A model generated the notes under the pieces. The model was not told the origin of the DNA, searched no databases, and saw only the letters and a list, made by a program, of their open reading frames with translations. A stretch of 64,000 bases of DNA from Thiomicrospira sp. XS5. Its GTDB lineage: Bacteria; Pseudomonadota; Gammaproteobacteria; Thiomicrospirales; Thiomicrospiraceae. Positions 18,518 to 27,215 of this stretch are shown piece by piece. The position numbers and the translations under genes were made by a program. The stretch covers positions 1,860,001 through 1,924,000 of the forward strand of contig NZ_LQBO01000001.1 in assembly GCF_001507555.1 (NCBI RefSeq), written 5' to 3'. Numbering within the stretch: position 1 is the first letter of the stretch; every line of letters begins with the position of its first letter.

Positions 18518-19810
18518 TTAGGATGAACGCTTGGCGGCCGTTGAACGTTTTTGACCAGGCCTGGCCGATTTGGCCTTAGAAGCCGTCTTCGGTTTTGTTT
18601 TGGCGCGCGTTTTCGGCTTCGATTTCGCCGCCGTGACCGGCTGCCCCGCCACCACAATTCGGTTTCGCCCGGCTTCCTTCGCTTGATACAAGGCTTCATC
18701 GGCGTATTTCATAACCTCGTGCGGTTTTTTATGTTGTGCATCGCGTGCGGCCAAGCCAAAACTGACGGTGACATGCGTTTCCACATCCTGCCCATTCAGC
18801 GGCACAGTCAACACCCGCGATTCAATCGCTTTGCGCACTGTTTCCAACGCCGGCATCACCTGATCCGGCGACTTACCTTTGAACACGACGGTAAACTCTT
18901 CGCCGCCATAACGATACACCTGTCCGGTGGCGATCATTTCCAGCTCCTGTGCGACGGTTCGCAACACCAAATCCCCGACATCATGGCCGTACGTATCGTT
19001 AAAAGACTTGAAGTGGTCGATATCCATCATCGCGATGCTGTATTTTCGCCCCAAACCTAAAAACGACTCCAACAAGGCGCGGCGCCCTTTTAAACCGGTT
19101 AACTGATCGGTATAAGCAATATGGTGCGCATCGAAAATCAACGATAATAAAATCATCATCGCGGCAAAGGCACTGGTCCAGGCCAGAGCGCCGTACTGAT
19201 AAAACGCATTCAAACCGAACGCCATTAGAATCAGAACAAACACCACCGTCTGATCCAAGACCTTGGCATGACTGAGAAGCGCATTACGGAACATCATCAG
19301 GAACCAGACTCCCACCATTGTCAACATCGCGACAAACGGCAGACGTACCTGCTCATAACCGCTTGGCGAGGAAATCCAATGCCAGTATTCCAGCGGCAAA
19401 TTCGCCATCACCCAATAGACAAAATACCCTTGGGCGGCCAACAAAATGAATTGAAAGGAAACATACAGTTTGTCCTGAACGCCTCTTTCCGGAAACAACA
19501 ACCAGAAGAGTAAGTTCAACGGCAACAGCAGTGCTAAAACCGGGTACAGCGTAATGGCAGACAAGGTCACGTCCGCTTGAGGCACAAAATACTGCATGCC
19601 GGCGTTGAACAACACCAGACTGGAGAGAATCAGGATTGGTTGCAGGCGATTCAGGAAAACACTGACAAAAATGCCCAGGCCTGCGATCAGATACGGTAAC
19701 CAGGGCAGCAGTTTTTGCAGCGCCAAAGGCCAGCTCGGAATGCTCGGCATCTGCCAAATGGCAAACACCGTTAGCCCCAGCAACCAAATGATGTGTTTTA
19801 ACGCGCCCAT
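18518..19810 (-). CDS. Membrane diguanylate cyclase with a lysine-rich C-terminal tail
   Basis: This 430-residue protein has six or more hydrophobic segments in residues 1-210, then a GGDEF domain with the active-site motif YRYGGEEFTVVF and the metal-binding MMDIDHFKSFND. It should therefore make c-di-GMP. No RxxD inhibitory site is obvious before the motif. The last ~45 residues are very rich in Lys, Ala, Pro and Ser (KSKPKTRAKTKPKTASKAKS), resembling histone-H1-like tails, which is unusual for a cyclase and could bind nucleic acid or phospholipid. A palindrome copy lies in that tail at 18555-18564. Confidence 0.9.
   Translation of the reverse strand: MGALKHIIWLLGLTVFAIWQMPSIPSWPLALQKLLPWLPYLIAGLGIFVSVFLNRLQPILILSSLVLFNAGMQYFVPQADVTLSAITLYPVLALLLPLNLLFWLLFPERGVQDKLYVSFQFILLAAQGYFVYWVMANLPLEYWHWISSPSGYEQVRLPFVAMLTMVGVWFLMMFRNALLSHAKVLDQTVVFVLILMAFGLNAFYQYGALAWTSAFAAMMILLSLIFDAHHIAYTDQLTGLKGRRALLESFLGLGRKYSIAMMDIDHFKSFNDTYGHDVGDLVLRTVAQELEMIATGQVYRYGGEEFTVVFKGKSPDQVMPALETVRKAIESRVLTVPLNGQDVETHVTVSFGLAARDAQHKKPHEVMKYADEALYQAKEAGRNRIVVAGQPVTAAKSKPKTRAKTKPKTASKAKSARPGQKRSTAAKRSS
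18555..18564. repeat. Iterated palindrome in the diguanylate cyclase tail
   Basis: Exact copy in the third reading frame, read within SARPGQKR of the lysine-rich tail. Confidence 0.9.
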
Positions 19811-19833
19811 TGTTCAGACTCTCAAATCATCGA

Positions 19834-20181
19834 TTAGGTTTTACCGAAGATGGAGAAGTCCGGCTTGGCTCTTTCTTCACAGTGGATACGCCACTCCAAG
19901 ACATAGTCACAGTTTTGACCGGCGGCACAGCTGAAATCGTTATACCCAAATTCGGCGGATTTACCGGCATTTTTGGTCAGCACCAAATACCCCAACGGGC
20001 ACAATTCATCCGCTTCGCTTTCAATGGTAAAGCTGTCAAAATCGCGTGGCGGTTCGCTGTAAAAGTTTACGATTTGGTAGGTATTGTCACCCATTTCCTT
20101 AGTTTGCACACCGGAACAGCCGGCAAGGAAAGCGACCAGGCCTGACAGTAAAAAGAGTTTGAAAAGGGATTGTTTAAACAC
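19834..20181 (-). CDS. Putative lipoprotein, unknown function
   Basis: This 115-residue protein has a lipoprotein signal (lipobox LAGC at about residues 19-22). The mature part holds five cysteines, including FSCAAGQNCDYVLEWRIHC, which suggests disulfides in the periplasm or at the outer membrane. I do not recognise the family. It is the first of three small exported proteins encoded in a row on the minus strand up to 21002. Confidence 0.7.
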   Translation of the reverse strand: MFKQSLFKLFLLSGLVAFLAGCSGVQTKEMGDNTYQIVNFYSEPPRDFDSFTIESEADELCPLGYLVLTKNAGKSAEFGYNDFSCAAGQNCDYVLEWRIHCEERAKPDFSIFGKT

Positions 20182-20252
20182 GTGAAGGTTTCTCTACTAA
20201 ACAGTTTTTTGTATTGCGGCCATTCGAAACCGAACGACCGGATGGAATGATT

Positions 20253-20570
20253 TTATGGTGCCAAATCGACCGGCTCTTCTTTAATGCCGATTTCACTCAC
20301 CACATAACACATATTGGTGTGCAGCTTTTTGCCATCCACCAAAAAGGAAGTGGCACCACCGATTTTGTCATCCGGGTTCAAGCGAACACTGCCTTTATAG
20401 GTTTTCAAAACCTTACCGGTATAACAACTGTAAATCTCAATTTTACGATCCAGCCCCACCCAGTCGGACTGAATATTTTTAGCGGTATTCGAGACTTTTT
20501 CACAGGCCGTTACCGCCAATAAAACAGACAATACCAACAACAATTTCAGAAAAGGTTTCATCTTTTTCAT
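20253..20570 (-). CDS. Putative lipoprotein, unknown function
   Basis: This 105-residue protein has a lipoprotein signal ending in LAVTAC. The frame is open from a TTG at 20588, but the ATG at 20570 has an AAAGG Shine-Dalgarno just upstream and is preferred. The mature domain has two further cysteines (IYSCYTGKVLKTYKG and HTNMCYVV). The sequence GLDRKIEIYSCYTGKVLKTY resembles small periplasmic beta-rich proteins, but I cannot name a family. Confidence 0.7.
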   Translation of the reverse strand: MKKMKPFLKLLLVLSVLLAVTACEKVSNTAKNIQSDWVGLDRKIEIYSCYTGKVLKTYKGSVRLNPDDKIGGATSFLVDGKKLHTNMCYVVSEIGIKEEPVDLAP

Positions 20571-20679
20571 CAACCTTTGGCCCTTCAAATGAGACCGTTA
20601 TTGCACACGAACGTTTTCACCAAACGTCTTTGTTTAAATTGAGGGTTATTTTACACGTTTTAAGGCGTCAAAAAACAAG

Positions 20680-20701
20680 AAAGCCGACAATTGTCGGCTT
20701 T
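20680..20701 (-). terminator. Terminator after the small exported protein gene
   Basis: A perfect 22-bp palindrome (AAAGCCGACAA/TTGTCGGCTTT) is followed on the minus strand by TCTTGTTTTTT, 32 nt after the stop at 20733. Confidence 0.8.
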
Positions 20702-20732
20702 CCAAATGAAATCGAGTTTGACTAAGGCAACA

Positions 20733-21002
20733 TCAGTCCACCGGGATGCCGGCTTCATCTTCTTTCGGCTTCACCGGCATCAAACCTTGCTCTTCGGCTT
20801 CCTGCTTAATTTCTTTAACCGAGGTATCTTTACCATCGTCATAAGCTTCTTCACCGTCATCCGCCACTTTGGAGGCATTTTCTTTCGTGCCTTCCCAAGC
20901 CTTAGACGCGTCTTCCTTAATATTGTCCCACAATCCCGCTTGCGCACTCATACTGGCACCAAACAGAACCGCTACCCCCAATAATTTCACTAACTGTTTC
21001 AT
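20733..21002 (-). CDS. Small exported acidic protein, unknown function
   Basis: This 89-residue protein has a signal peptide (KQLVKLLGVAVLFGASMSAQA, cleavage after AQA). The mature part is hydrophilic and begins GLWDNIKEDASKAWEGTKE, a pattern of amphipathic helices, with many acidic residues. It is presumably periplasmic. I do not recognise it. It has its own terminator and a 330-bp upstream region with inverted repeats. Confidence 0.7.
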   Translation of the reverse strand: MKQLVKLLGVAVLFGASMSAQAGLWDNIKEDASKAWEGTKENASKVADDGEEAYDDGKDTSVKEIKQEAEEQGLMPVKPKEDEAGIPVD

Positions 21003-21333
21003 AAAACACTCTCCGTTTAAACGTTAAGGATTTGTTATATTTTTTTAATCTATCGCCTGAGCGTTCCATTCCAGCCGGCTATTGCCGCTATTCCGTAAGG
21101 TGTATTCAAGTATACGTCAATACCCATAAGGTTGACTAGGTTAAACAAGTGTACTTTAATGAAATCTTAAAACTTCATGAAGTTACAGAGAGCGCGCATT
21201 TCGTGCGCTGATATTTGTAACACCCGGAAACATAATTAATTTTTATCACAACAGTAGATAAAATTTTATTTTACCCATATAGATTTTTTCTATACCATTT
21301 TTGTCTAACCTTAAACAAAAGGATTAAACCAAG
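21003..21333. promoter_or_regulatory. Divergent regulatory region with inverted repeats
   Basis: This gap of about 330 bp separates the exported-protein gene from the SQR-like gene. It contains the perfect 14-bp palindrome AACTTCATGAAGTT (21171-21184) and, nine nt further, a GCGCA/TGCGC hairpin. The SQR-like gene has a good AAAGGA Shine-Dalgarno. No gene is visible. Specific promoters cannot be fixed by eye. Confidence 0.5.
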
Positions 21334-22458
21334 ATGAACATTACCATTCTCGGCACAGGATTTGCCGCCCTCACCGCCATCAAGAAAACACGCAAGCTGG
21401 CTCCAAACGCACGAATCACGGTGATCGCGCCGTCCAAAGAATTGGTTTATCTTCCAAGTTTAATCTGGATTCCGTCCAATCTTCGCCAAGGCGACGACCT
21501 GCGCATCAACCTGACCAACTACTTCAACCGCCAAACTGTGGAATACATTCAGGCCAGCGTCACCGATGTATCCAACAACGGTCGCACCGTTCACACCGAC
21601 CAAGGCGATTTTGAAAACGACGGTCTGATCATTGCCTCCGGCGGGCGCTTTATTAAAAAGCTACCGGGCATCGAAAACGCCATCACCCCCTGCGAAGGCA
21701 TTCCGGCGGCCGAGAAAATCAAAGAACGTTTGGATAATATGTCCGGCGGCACCATCGCCATTGGTTTCGGCGGCAACCCGAAAGAACCGTCCGCGATGCG
21801 CGGCGGCCCAATGTTCGAATTCCTGTTCGGCATCGACACCTTGCTACGCAAACAAGGCCGCCGAGACCAATTTGAGCTGATTTTCTTCAACCCGGCACCG
21901 AAACCCGGTAAACGCTTGGGCGACAAGGTACCGGATGCCGTTATGAAGATGATGGCCAAAAAAGGCATTCAAACCCGCCTCGGCCACAAAATGAAAGCCT
22001 TCGAACCCAACAAAGTCATCACCGAAGGCGACGAATTTGAAGCGGATCTGATTTTGTTCATGCCGGGCATGACCGGACCGGCCTGGTCACAAGATTCCGA
22101 GATTGCGAAATCCGAAGGCGGTTTGATTAAAGCCAATGAATTCTGTCAGGTAGACGGTCTGGAAAAAACTTATGTTGCTGGGGATTCTGGTAGCTACCCA
22201 GGCCCGGACTGGCAGGCCAAACAGGCCCACATGGCCGACTTGCAAGCCGAAGCCGCGGCCCACAACCTGATCGCCGAACTGCAAGGCCAAACGAACTTCA
22301 AAACCTTTAAGCATGAACTGTTGTGCATTATCGACACCCTATCCCACGGCGTCTTAATCAAGCGGACCGAAAAAGGCACCTTGATGCTGCCACCGTGTCG
22401 ATTGATGCACTTGGCGAAACGCTTTTTCGAACACTTGTACCTCAGACAGTACAAGTAA
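21334..22458 (+). CDS. Sulfide:quinone oxidoreductase-like FAD flavoprotein
   Basis: This 374-residue protein of the two-dinucleotide-binding flavoprotein family (SQR/FCSD/NDH-2) has an N-terminal FAD fold ITILGTGFAALTAIKK, the second FAD motif TYVAGDSGSYPGPDW and a C-terminal amphipathic part that would attach to the membrane. In SQRs it passes electrons from sulfide to quinone. By eye, cysteines equivalent to two of the three SQR catalytic ones seem present (Cys120, Cys331), but the central one, expected near residue 155, is replaced in SAMRGGPMFEF. The substrate is therefore uncertain. The next gene follows after 30 nt. Confidence 0.8.
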   Translation: MNITILGTGFAALTAIKKTRKLAPNARITVIAPSKELVYLPSLIWIPSNLRQGDDLRINLTNYFNRQTVEYIQASVTDVSNNGRTVHTDQGDFENDGLIIASGGRFIKKLPGIENAITPCEGIPAAEKIKERLDNMSGGTIAIGFGGNPKEPSAMRGGPMFEFLFGIDTLLRKQGRRDQFELIFFNPAPKPGKRLGDKVPDAVMKMMAKKGIQTRLGHKMKAFEPNKVITEGDEFEADLILFMPGMTGPAWSQDSEIAKSEGGLIKANEFCQVDGLEKTYVAGDSGSYPGPDWQAKQAHMADLQAEAAAHNLIAELQGQTNFKTFKHELLCIIDTLSHGVLIKRTEKGTLMLPPCRLMHLAKRFFEHLYLRQYK

Positions 22459-22488
22459 TTTTTCAACATTACACATTAGGAACACACC

Positions 22489-22869
22489 ATGGAACAATCG
22501 CTTTTTCATGACAAATACCCGGTTTTTTCGAAAACCATTGCCAAGTCCGACACCCAATATCAAAGTGTCGATGCCATTCTGAATTATTTGGAAGACTGTA
22601 TTAACAGCAATGAAAAAGCGGTATACATCGCCCGTTTCGACCATGCCGCCCACACTAAAAACATCAACGGTGAAGTGGCGCCGGATATTTTGGAAGCCAA
22701 GCACATCATCTTTTGCTTTGGAATGAAATTGCCGGTCCCTCAAGCCATGGCGGTTCGCCCTCGCTCCATCGGTGTAACCGACATGGGTGATAATTTCGTG
22801 GTCAGTTTCATGGAAGCGCCGAACCCACAAGCGCAAGAGTGGATCACCGAATGGGTGGAAGCCATTTAA
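22489..22869 (+). CDS. DUF6858-like conserved protein next to the SQR-like gene
   Basis: This 126-residue soluble protein has strongly patterned segments: IARFDHAAHT, KHIIFCFGMKLPVPQAMAVR and PRSIGVTDMGDNFVVSFMEA. From memory this matches a small family (DUF6858) found in sulfur-oxidising and other chemolithotrophic bacteria; I could not check. The conserved Asp-His and single Cys could form a metal or redox site. It is co-directional and 30 nt from the SQR-like gene and is followed by a terminator, so the two probably form an operon. Confidence 0.7.
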   Translation: MEQSLFHDKYPVFSKTIAKSDTQYQSVDAILNYLEDCINSNEKAVYIARFDHAAHTKNINGEVAPDILEAKHIIFCFGMKLPVPQAMAVRPRSIGVTDMGDNFVVSFMEAPNPQAQEWITEWVEAI

Positions 22870-22886
22870 TCGCTTCCATTTCATCA

Positions 22887-22922
22887 CAATAAAAAAAGGG
22901 GCTTTTATTAGCCCCTTTTTTA
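22887..22922 (+). terminator. Terminator after the SQR-like operon
   Basis: The stem AAAAAGGGGC/GCCCCTTTTT has a short loop and a T run on the plus strand. Confidence 0.85.
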
Positions 22923-22938
22923 TGTCGAATGCTTTAAC

Positions 22939-23637
22939 TTAGTGGATTTCGTTCAACCCGACTTTTAGCAAACCAATATGGCTGGCATAATTCACCAGCT
23001 CCGCTGAGGCGGTCATCCCCAGCTTGGTCATGATATTCTCACGGTGTTTGGAGACGGTACGGTCACTGATTTCCAGCATTTCCGCAATGTCTTTGGTTTT
23101 GTAACCTTCAGCCACCAGTTTAATGACCTGCTTTTCACGCACTGACAATTTTTTCGGGCGTTTAGGCTTATCATCCAGCTCACCATCATCGGTTTGTTGT
23201 GCGGCCAATTCCGCTCGATATTCGGCCAGGCCTGGCTGAATATCGGAATGCACAAAACCGTCACCGGCAATCACACTCTTAATGCCGCCAATCAACTCTT
23301 CTTTCGACACCGACTTTAGGGCAATCCCCTCTACTCCCAAGTCCAACACTTCTTTCCAGACATTCGGCGCTTCTGCCGCTGTCAAGACAATGACTTTGGT
23401 GTCATATTTTTTCTTTTTCAGGTGCGTAATGACCGCCATACCGCTTAACTTTGGCATGGACAGGTCAATAATCAAAATATCCGGTTGTTTTTCGTCAATC
23501 AAAGCAAGTGCGGATTCACCATCTTGAGCTTCGGCCACCACCTTGACCGTACCGTCGGAATCCAAAATGGATTTGAAACCGGCACGAACCAAATCATGAT
23601 CTTCTGCCAAGAGAACTTTAGGTTTTGCTTTTGCCAT
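22939..23637 (-). CDS. NarL/FixJ-type response regulator
   Basis: This is a 232-residue regulator. I chose the ATG at 23637 (MAKAKPKVLLAEDHDLVRAG) because it has an AAGGA ribosome binding site; the open frame extends further upstream to 23715. The receiver domain has the acidic pair ED, the phosphorylation Asp in ILIIDLSMPKLSG and the conserved Lys. The C-terminal LuxR-type helix-turn-helix reads KLSVREKQVIKLVAEGYKTK and DRTVSKHRENIMTKL. It lies downstream of a hybrid kinase gene on the same strand and is its likely partner. Its targets are unknown. Confidence 0.9.
   Translation of the reverse strand: MAKAKPKVLLAEDHDLVRAGFKSILDSDGTVKVVAEAQDGESALALIDEKQPDILIIDLSMPKLSGMAVITHLKKKKYDTKVIVLTAAEAPNVWKEVLDLGVEGIALKSVSKEELIGGIKSVIAGDGFVHSDIQPGLAEYRAELAAQQTDDGELDDKPKRPKKLSVREKQVIKLVAEGYKTKDIAEMLEISDRTVSKHRENIMTKLGMTASAELVNYASHIGLLKVGLNEIH
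23226..23235. repeat. Iterated palindrome in the response regulator gene
   Basis: Exact copy, read as Pro-Gly-Leu in the linker between receiver and DNA-binding domains. Confidence 0.9.
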
Positions 23638-23733
23638 GCGAAAATCCTTCTGTAGTTTTGGGAGTAAAAGTTCGTAGTAAAACTTCTTTATTTGGGTCAT
23701 TATAGACCGTTTCAAAAAAATTTCATTGAAAAA

Positions 23734-25668
23734 TTACCCCAGTTTCCGTAATTGATTTTCCAAAAAACGCAAACGGGCGTCCACATCCGAGCGATTTTGG
23801 TAAGACGGCATTTGCTCCATTTCACGCACGATATCCAACACGGCTGGAATGTTGAATAGCATCAAATTGCCTTTCATGCGGTGCAAAATCTTACGTATGG
23901 CCGCCTCATCCCCTTCCAGAAGAGATGTCCGTACTTCATTAATTTCTTTCCCAGTGCTTTCCACTAATTGCGGCACTAGGTGCTGCAAATGTTCAGGAAT
24001 ATCCGCGACCAGGGATTCCGCCTGATCGCTCTCTCTCAACATTTTTAAATTGGCTTTCGTCGCCGGGAGCTCTTTGCAGTGCAGTAAATGAATGATCTTG
24101 TCCTGTGAAATCGGTTTTTCCACCCATTCATCAAAAATACTCTGATCGATCTCAATCCCCATCTGCTCAACCTCATTCACCGTATGAGCGGCCGTCAACG
24201 CAAATACACCCTGCAAATTCGATTTGGATTCCGCCGGTAGAGCCCGAATTTTCTGACACACTTCCGCACCGTTCATACCGGGCATTTGAATATCCAAAAA
24301 CACAAAATCGTAAGGATTCTGTTGGAACTTCTCCCAGGCCTGGTTGCCGTCATTTGCTTTATCAACCCGACACCCCAGTTGTTCCAAAAAGGTTTCCAGC
24401 ACTTTTTGATTGATACTGGAGTCATCGGCAATCAACACATCAAAATCACACTGAAAGCTATCACTCAGCTCAGAGCAAGTGTCACATCCGGCTTCCACAT
24501 TCGGGTCATTCGTTGGGCAGGACTTAACCTCCATCGGCAAATTCACGGTAAATAAACTGCCGACGCCTTTTGTCGACTCAACAAAAATCCGCCCATTCAT
24601 TAGCTCAACCAAAGTGTTCACAATGGCCAACCCCAAACCGGAGCCCACATAACGCGGCCCGGCATCCGACTCCAACTGCTTGAAAGGTTTAAAGATGTTT
24701 TTCAGATCGGTTTCATCCATTCCCACGCCGGAATCGGACACCTGAATTTCCAGTTCATTATCCAGCTCCCGGATTTCAACGAACACCCCGCCGATTTCGG
24801 TAAACTTAATGGCGTTGACAATCAAGTTCACCAGAATCTGAGACACCCGCACCAAATCACCATAAAAACAGTTATTCCGACTGCTAATCGCGAAGGAAAC
24901 GAAAATGCCTTTTTCCGACGCAATGGACTTGGTTAGATGGCTGACGTATTCCCCCAACTGATCCAGTTCGAAAACCGTCGGCTTCAGCTGAATCGACCCG
25001 AACTCGGTTTGCGCAAACGTCAAAATATCATTAATCAGAAAATTCAACTGCTCAATGGTCAACCGCATGGTTTTCAGGTCGTCCGTCGCATCTTCATGCG
25101 CCTGTTGTTTCTTTTTGACCACAGAGACTAAACTGTTCATGCCCATCAGCGGCGAGCGCAGTTCATGGCTGAGCATCGCCAAAAATTGCGTTTGGTCATC
25201 GTATTGCTGTTGCAACAACTCCGCTTCTTTTTTGGCCATTTCCTCTTTAGCACGAAGCTGTTCGATCATCAGGCGACTGTGCGATTCGATCAACTGCTCT
25301 TCCAACGCGTACATTTCCGACACTTCCACACAGGTGGAATAGAGCACACGGCAGTCCCCCGGCCCTTGATGGGCTAAATGGAGCTTATTAATCAACCAAG
25401 TGATCTTGTCGTCAACTTTAAAGCCGACGAGAAAGCGCTCATCCACTTCCGGCCGCGTCATAAACTCACGGGATTTATACTCAAGCAGATGCGCACTTTC
25501 CGGCATCAAGTAAGAAAGAAAGGTTGCATAGTCTGGAATTTGAGCTCCCACCATTTCTTGCAACGCCGGTGACGCTTTGAATTTCACGCCGTCACCTTCC
25601 TGAGTTAAACACCACCAAAGGGTTTTGTTGAGCAGCATTTCGCCCAGAAATTTTTTATCCAAATCCAT
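23734..25668 (-). CDS. Hybrid sensor histidine kinase with receiver and Hpt domains
   Basis: This 644-residue kinase lacks transmembrane segments, so it senses in the cytoplasm. Domains in order are an N-terminal PAS-like region (1-120), a coiled coil (120-160), a HisKA domain with phospho-His168 in MLSHELRSP, and an HATPase with N box LVNLIVNAIKFTE and G boxes DSGVGMD and GSGLGLAIV. A receiver domain (DVLIADDSSINQ, Asp in FLDIQMPGMNG) and a C-terminal Hpt domain (LHRMKGNLMLF) complete it. It thus contains a whole phosphorelay that would end on the adjacent NarL-type regulator. The gene is divergent from fumC. Confidence 0.92.
   Translation of the reverse strand: MDLDKKFLGEMLLNKTLWWCLTQEGDGVKFKASPALQEMVGAQIPDYATFLSYLMPESAHLLEYKSREFMTRPEVDERFLVGFKVDDKITWLINKLHLAHQGPGDCRVLYSTCVEVSEMYALEEQLIESHSRLMIEQLRAKEEMAKKEAELLQQQYDDQTQFLAMLSHELRSPLMGMNSLVSVVKKKQQAHEDATDDLKTMRLTIEQLNFLINDILTFAQTEFGSIQLKPTVFELDQLGEYVSHLTKSIASEKGIFVSFAISSRNNCFYGDLVRVSQILVNLIVNAIKFTEIGGVFVEIRELDNELEIQVSDSGVGMDETDLKNIFKPFKQLESDAGPRYVGSGLGLAIVNTLVELMNGRIFVESTKGVGSLFTVNLPMEVKSCPTNDPNVEAGCDTCSELSDSFQCDFDVLIADDSSINQKVLETFLEQLGCRVDKANDGNQAWEKFQQNPYDFVFLDIQMPGMNGAEVCQKIRALPAESKSNLQGVFALTAAHTVNEVEQMGIEIDQSIFDEWVEKPISQDKIIHLLHCKELPATKANLKMLRESDQAESLVADIPEHLQHLVPQLVESTGKEINEVRTSLLEGDEAAIRKILHRMKGNLMLFNIPAVLDIVREMEQMPSYQNRSDVDARLRFLENQLRKLG
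24334..24343. repeat. Iterated palindrome in the hybrid kinase gene
   Basis: Exact copy, read as Gln-Ala-Trp in the receiver domain (GNQAWEKF). Confidence 0.9.
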
Positions 25669-25788
25669 TCACGACACTTTCTATAATTTTTGATATGAAT
25701 ACGATAGAATAGCAACAAATTTAACCAGATACCAGCAAAGGGGCCCGAGCCCGCTCACGCCCTTAAAAATAGGCCAAAGACGCTTCCT

Positions 25789-27183
25789 ATGACACAACAC
25801 TACCGCATTGAAAAAGACAGTATGGGAACCTTGGAAGTTCCCGAGTCCGCCCTTTATGGCGCCCAAACCCAAAGAGCCATCGACAACTTCCCGATCAGCC
25901 ATCAACCGATGCCAGCCAGCTTTATTCAAGCCTTGGCTTACGTTAAGTTTGCCTGTTCGGAAAGCAACCTCGAACTGGGCTTGATTTCGGAAGAAAAAGC
26001 CAGCGCCATCCAAACTGCTGCGAAAGAAATCATCCAAGGCCAGCACCTGGAACACTTCCCGATCGATGTTTTCCAGACCGGTTCCGGGACCAGCACCAAC
26101 ATGAACATGAATGAGGTGATTGCTACCCTGGCCAAGCAATTGACCGGCGTCGACATTCACCCGAACGACGACGTCAACATGAGCCAAAGCTCCAACGACG
26201 TCATTCCGACCAGTATTCACGTTGCCGCCGCCATTGCCGTCGAAGAGCAATTATTGCCAGGCCTGGAAGCATTGGTTCAAACGCTGGAAGCCAAAGAACA
26301 GGAACTGGCCGGTGTCGTCAAAACCGGACGCACCCATTTGATGGATGCCACACCGATTCGATTCGACCAGGAAATTTCCGCCTGGCGCCACCTGATTTTG
26401 GACAATATTGAACGTTTGAAGCACACTCAAAGCCGCTTGCACCGTTTACCGCAAGGCGGCACGGCGGTCGGCACCGGCATTAATGCCGACCCGGAATTCA
26501 GCCGTTTGGTGAGCGCCAACCTGTCCACCATCACCGCCGTGCATTTCGAACCGATGGAAAATCTGTTCGTCGGCCTCAGCTCGCAAGATACCGCCGTGGA
26601 ACTCAGCGGACAACTGAACGTGCTGGCCACCAGCCTGATGAAAATCGCCAATGACTTGCGCTGGATGAACTCCGGCCCCTTGGCAGGCCTGGGCGAAATT
26701 CAACTGCCGGCCCTGCAACCGGGCAGCTCCATCATGCCCGGCAAAGTCAACCCGGTTATTCCGGAAGCGGTTTGCATGGTCGCGGCGCAAATCATGGGCA
26801 ACCACACCGCCATTACCATGGGCGGGCAAGCCGGCAATTTCCAATTGAACGTCATGTTGCCGATGATTGCGCGCAACCTGCTGGAAAGCATTGAAATTGC
26901 CGCCAATGCCGGTAACGTCCTGGCGGAAAAAGCCATTGCCGGCTTTACCGTCAACCCGCAAAACATTCAAGAAGCCTTGGAAGTCAATCCGATTCTGGTC
27001 ACCGCTTTGAACCGCGTTGTCGGTTACGAGACCGGGGCCGCCATCGCGAAAAAAGCCTACGAAACAGGCCAACCTGTTTTGGACGTGGCCAAATCCATGA
27101 CGGAGCTCGACGAAGAGACTCTGCGCAAATACCTAAATCCCGCCCTGCTCACACAAGGCGGCAATCCCAATCCGGATACCTAA
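25789..27183 (+). CDS. fumC: Fumarate hydratase, class II
   Basis: This 464-residue iron-independent fumarase interconverts fumarate and malate. The start TQHYRIEKDSMGTLEVP, the TGSGTSTNMNMNEV and TGRTHLMDATP regions and the signature GSSIMPGKVNP are all present. Length is normal. It is followed after 32 nt by a thioredoxin gene with a good Shine-Dalgarno, so the two may be co-transcribed. It lacks the oxygen-sensitive cluster of class I, fitting an aerobic or microaerobic lifestyle. Confidence 0.96.
   Translation: MTQHYRIEKDSMGTLEVPESALYGAQTQRAIDNFPISHQPMPASFIQALAYVKFACSESNLELGLISEEKASAIQTAAKEIIQGQHLEHFPIDVFQTGSGTSTNMNMNEVIATLAKQLTGVDIHPNDDVNMSQSSNDVIPTSIHVAAAIAVEEQLLPGLEALVQTLEAKEQELAGVVKTGRTHLMDATPIRFDQEISAWRHLILDNIERLKHTQSRLHRLPQGGTAVGTGINADPEFSRLVSANLSTITAVHFEPMENLFVGLSSQDTAVELSGQLNVLATSLMKIANDLRWMNSGPLAGLGEIQLPALQPGSSIMPGKVNPVIPEAVCMVAAQIMGNHTAITMGGQAGNFQLNVMLPMIARNLLESIEIAANAGNVLAEKAIAGFTVNPQNIQEALEVNPILVTALNRVVGYETGAAIAKKAYETGQPVLDVAKSMTELDEETLRKYLNPALLTQGGNPNPDT
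26257..26266. repeat. Iterated palindrome in fumC
   Basis: Exact copy, read as Pro-Gly-Leu. A one-mismatch copy at 26683-26692 reads Ala-Gly-Leu. Confidence 0.9.
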
Positions 27184-27215
27184 TCCACTCAACCAACCAG
27201 CTCAAGGAGACTAGA

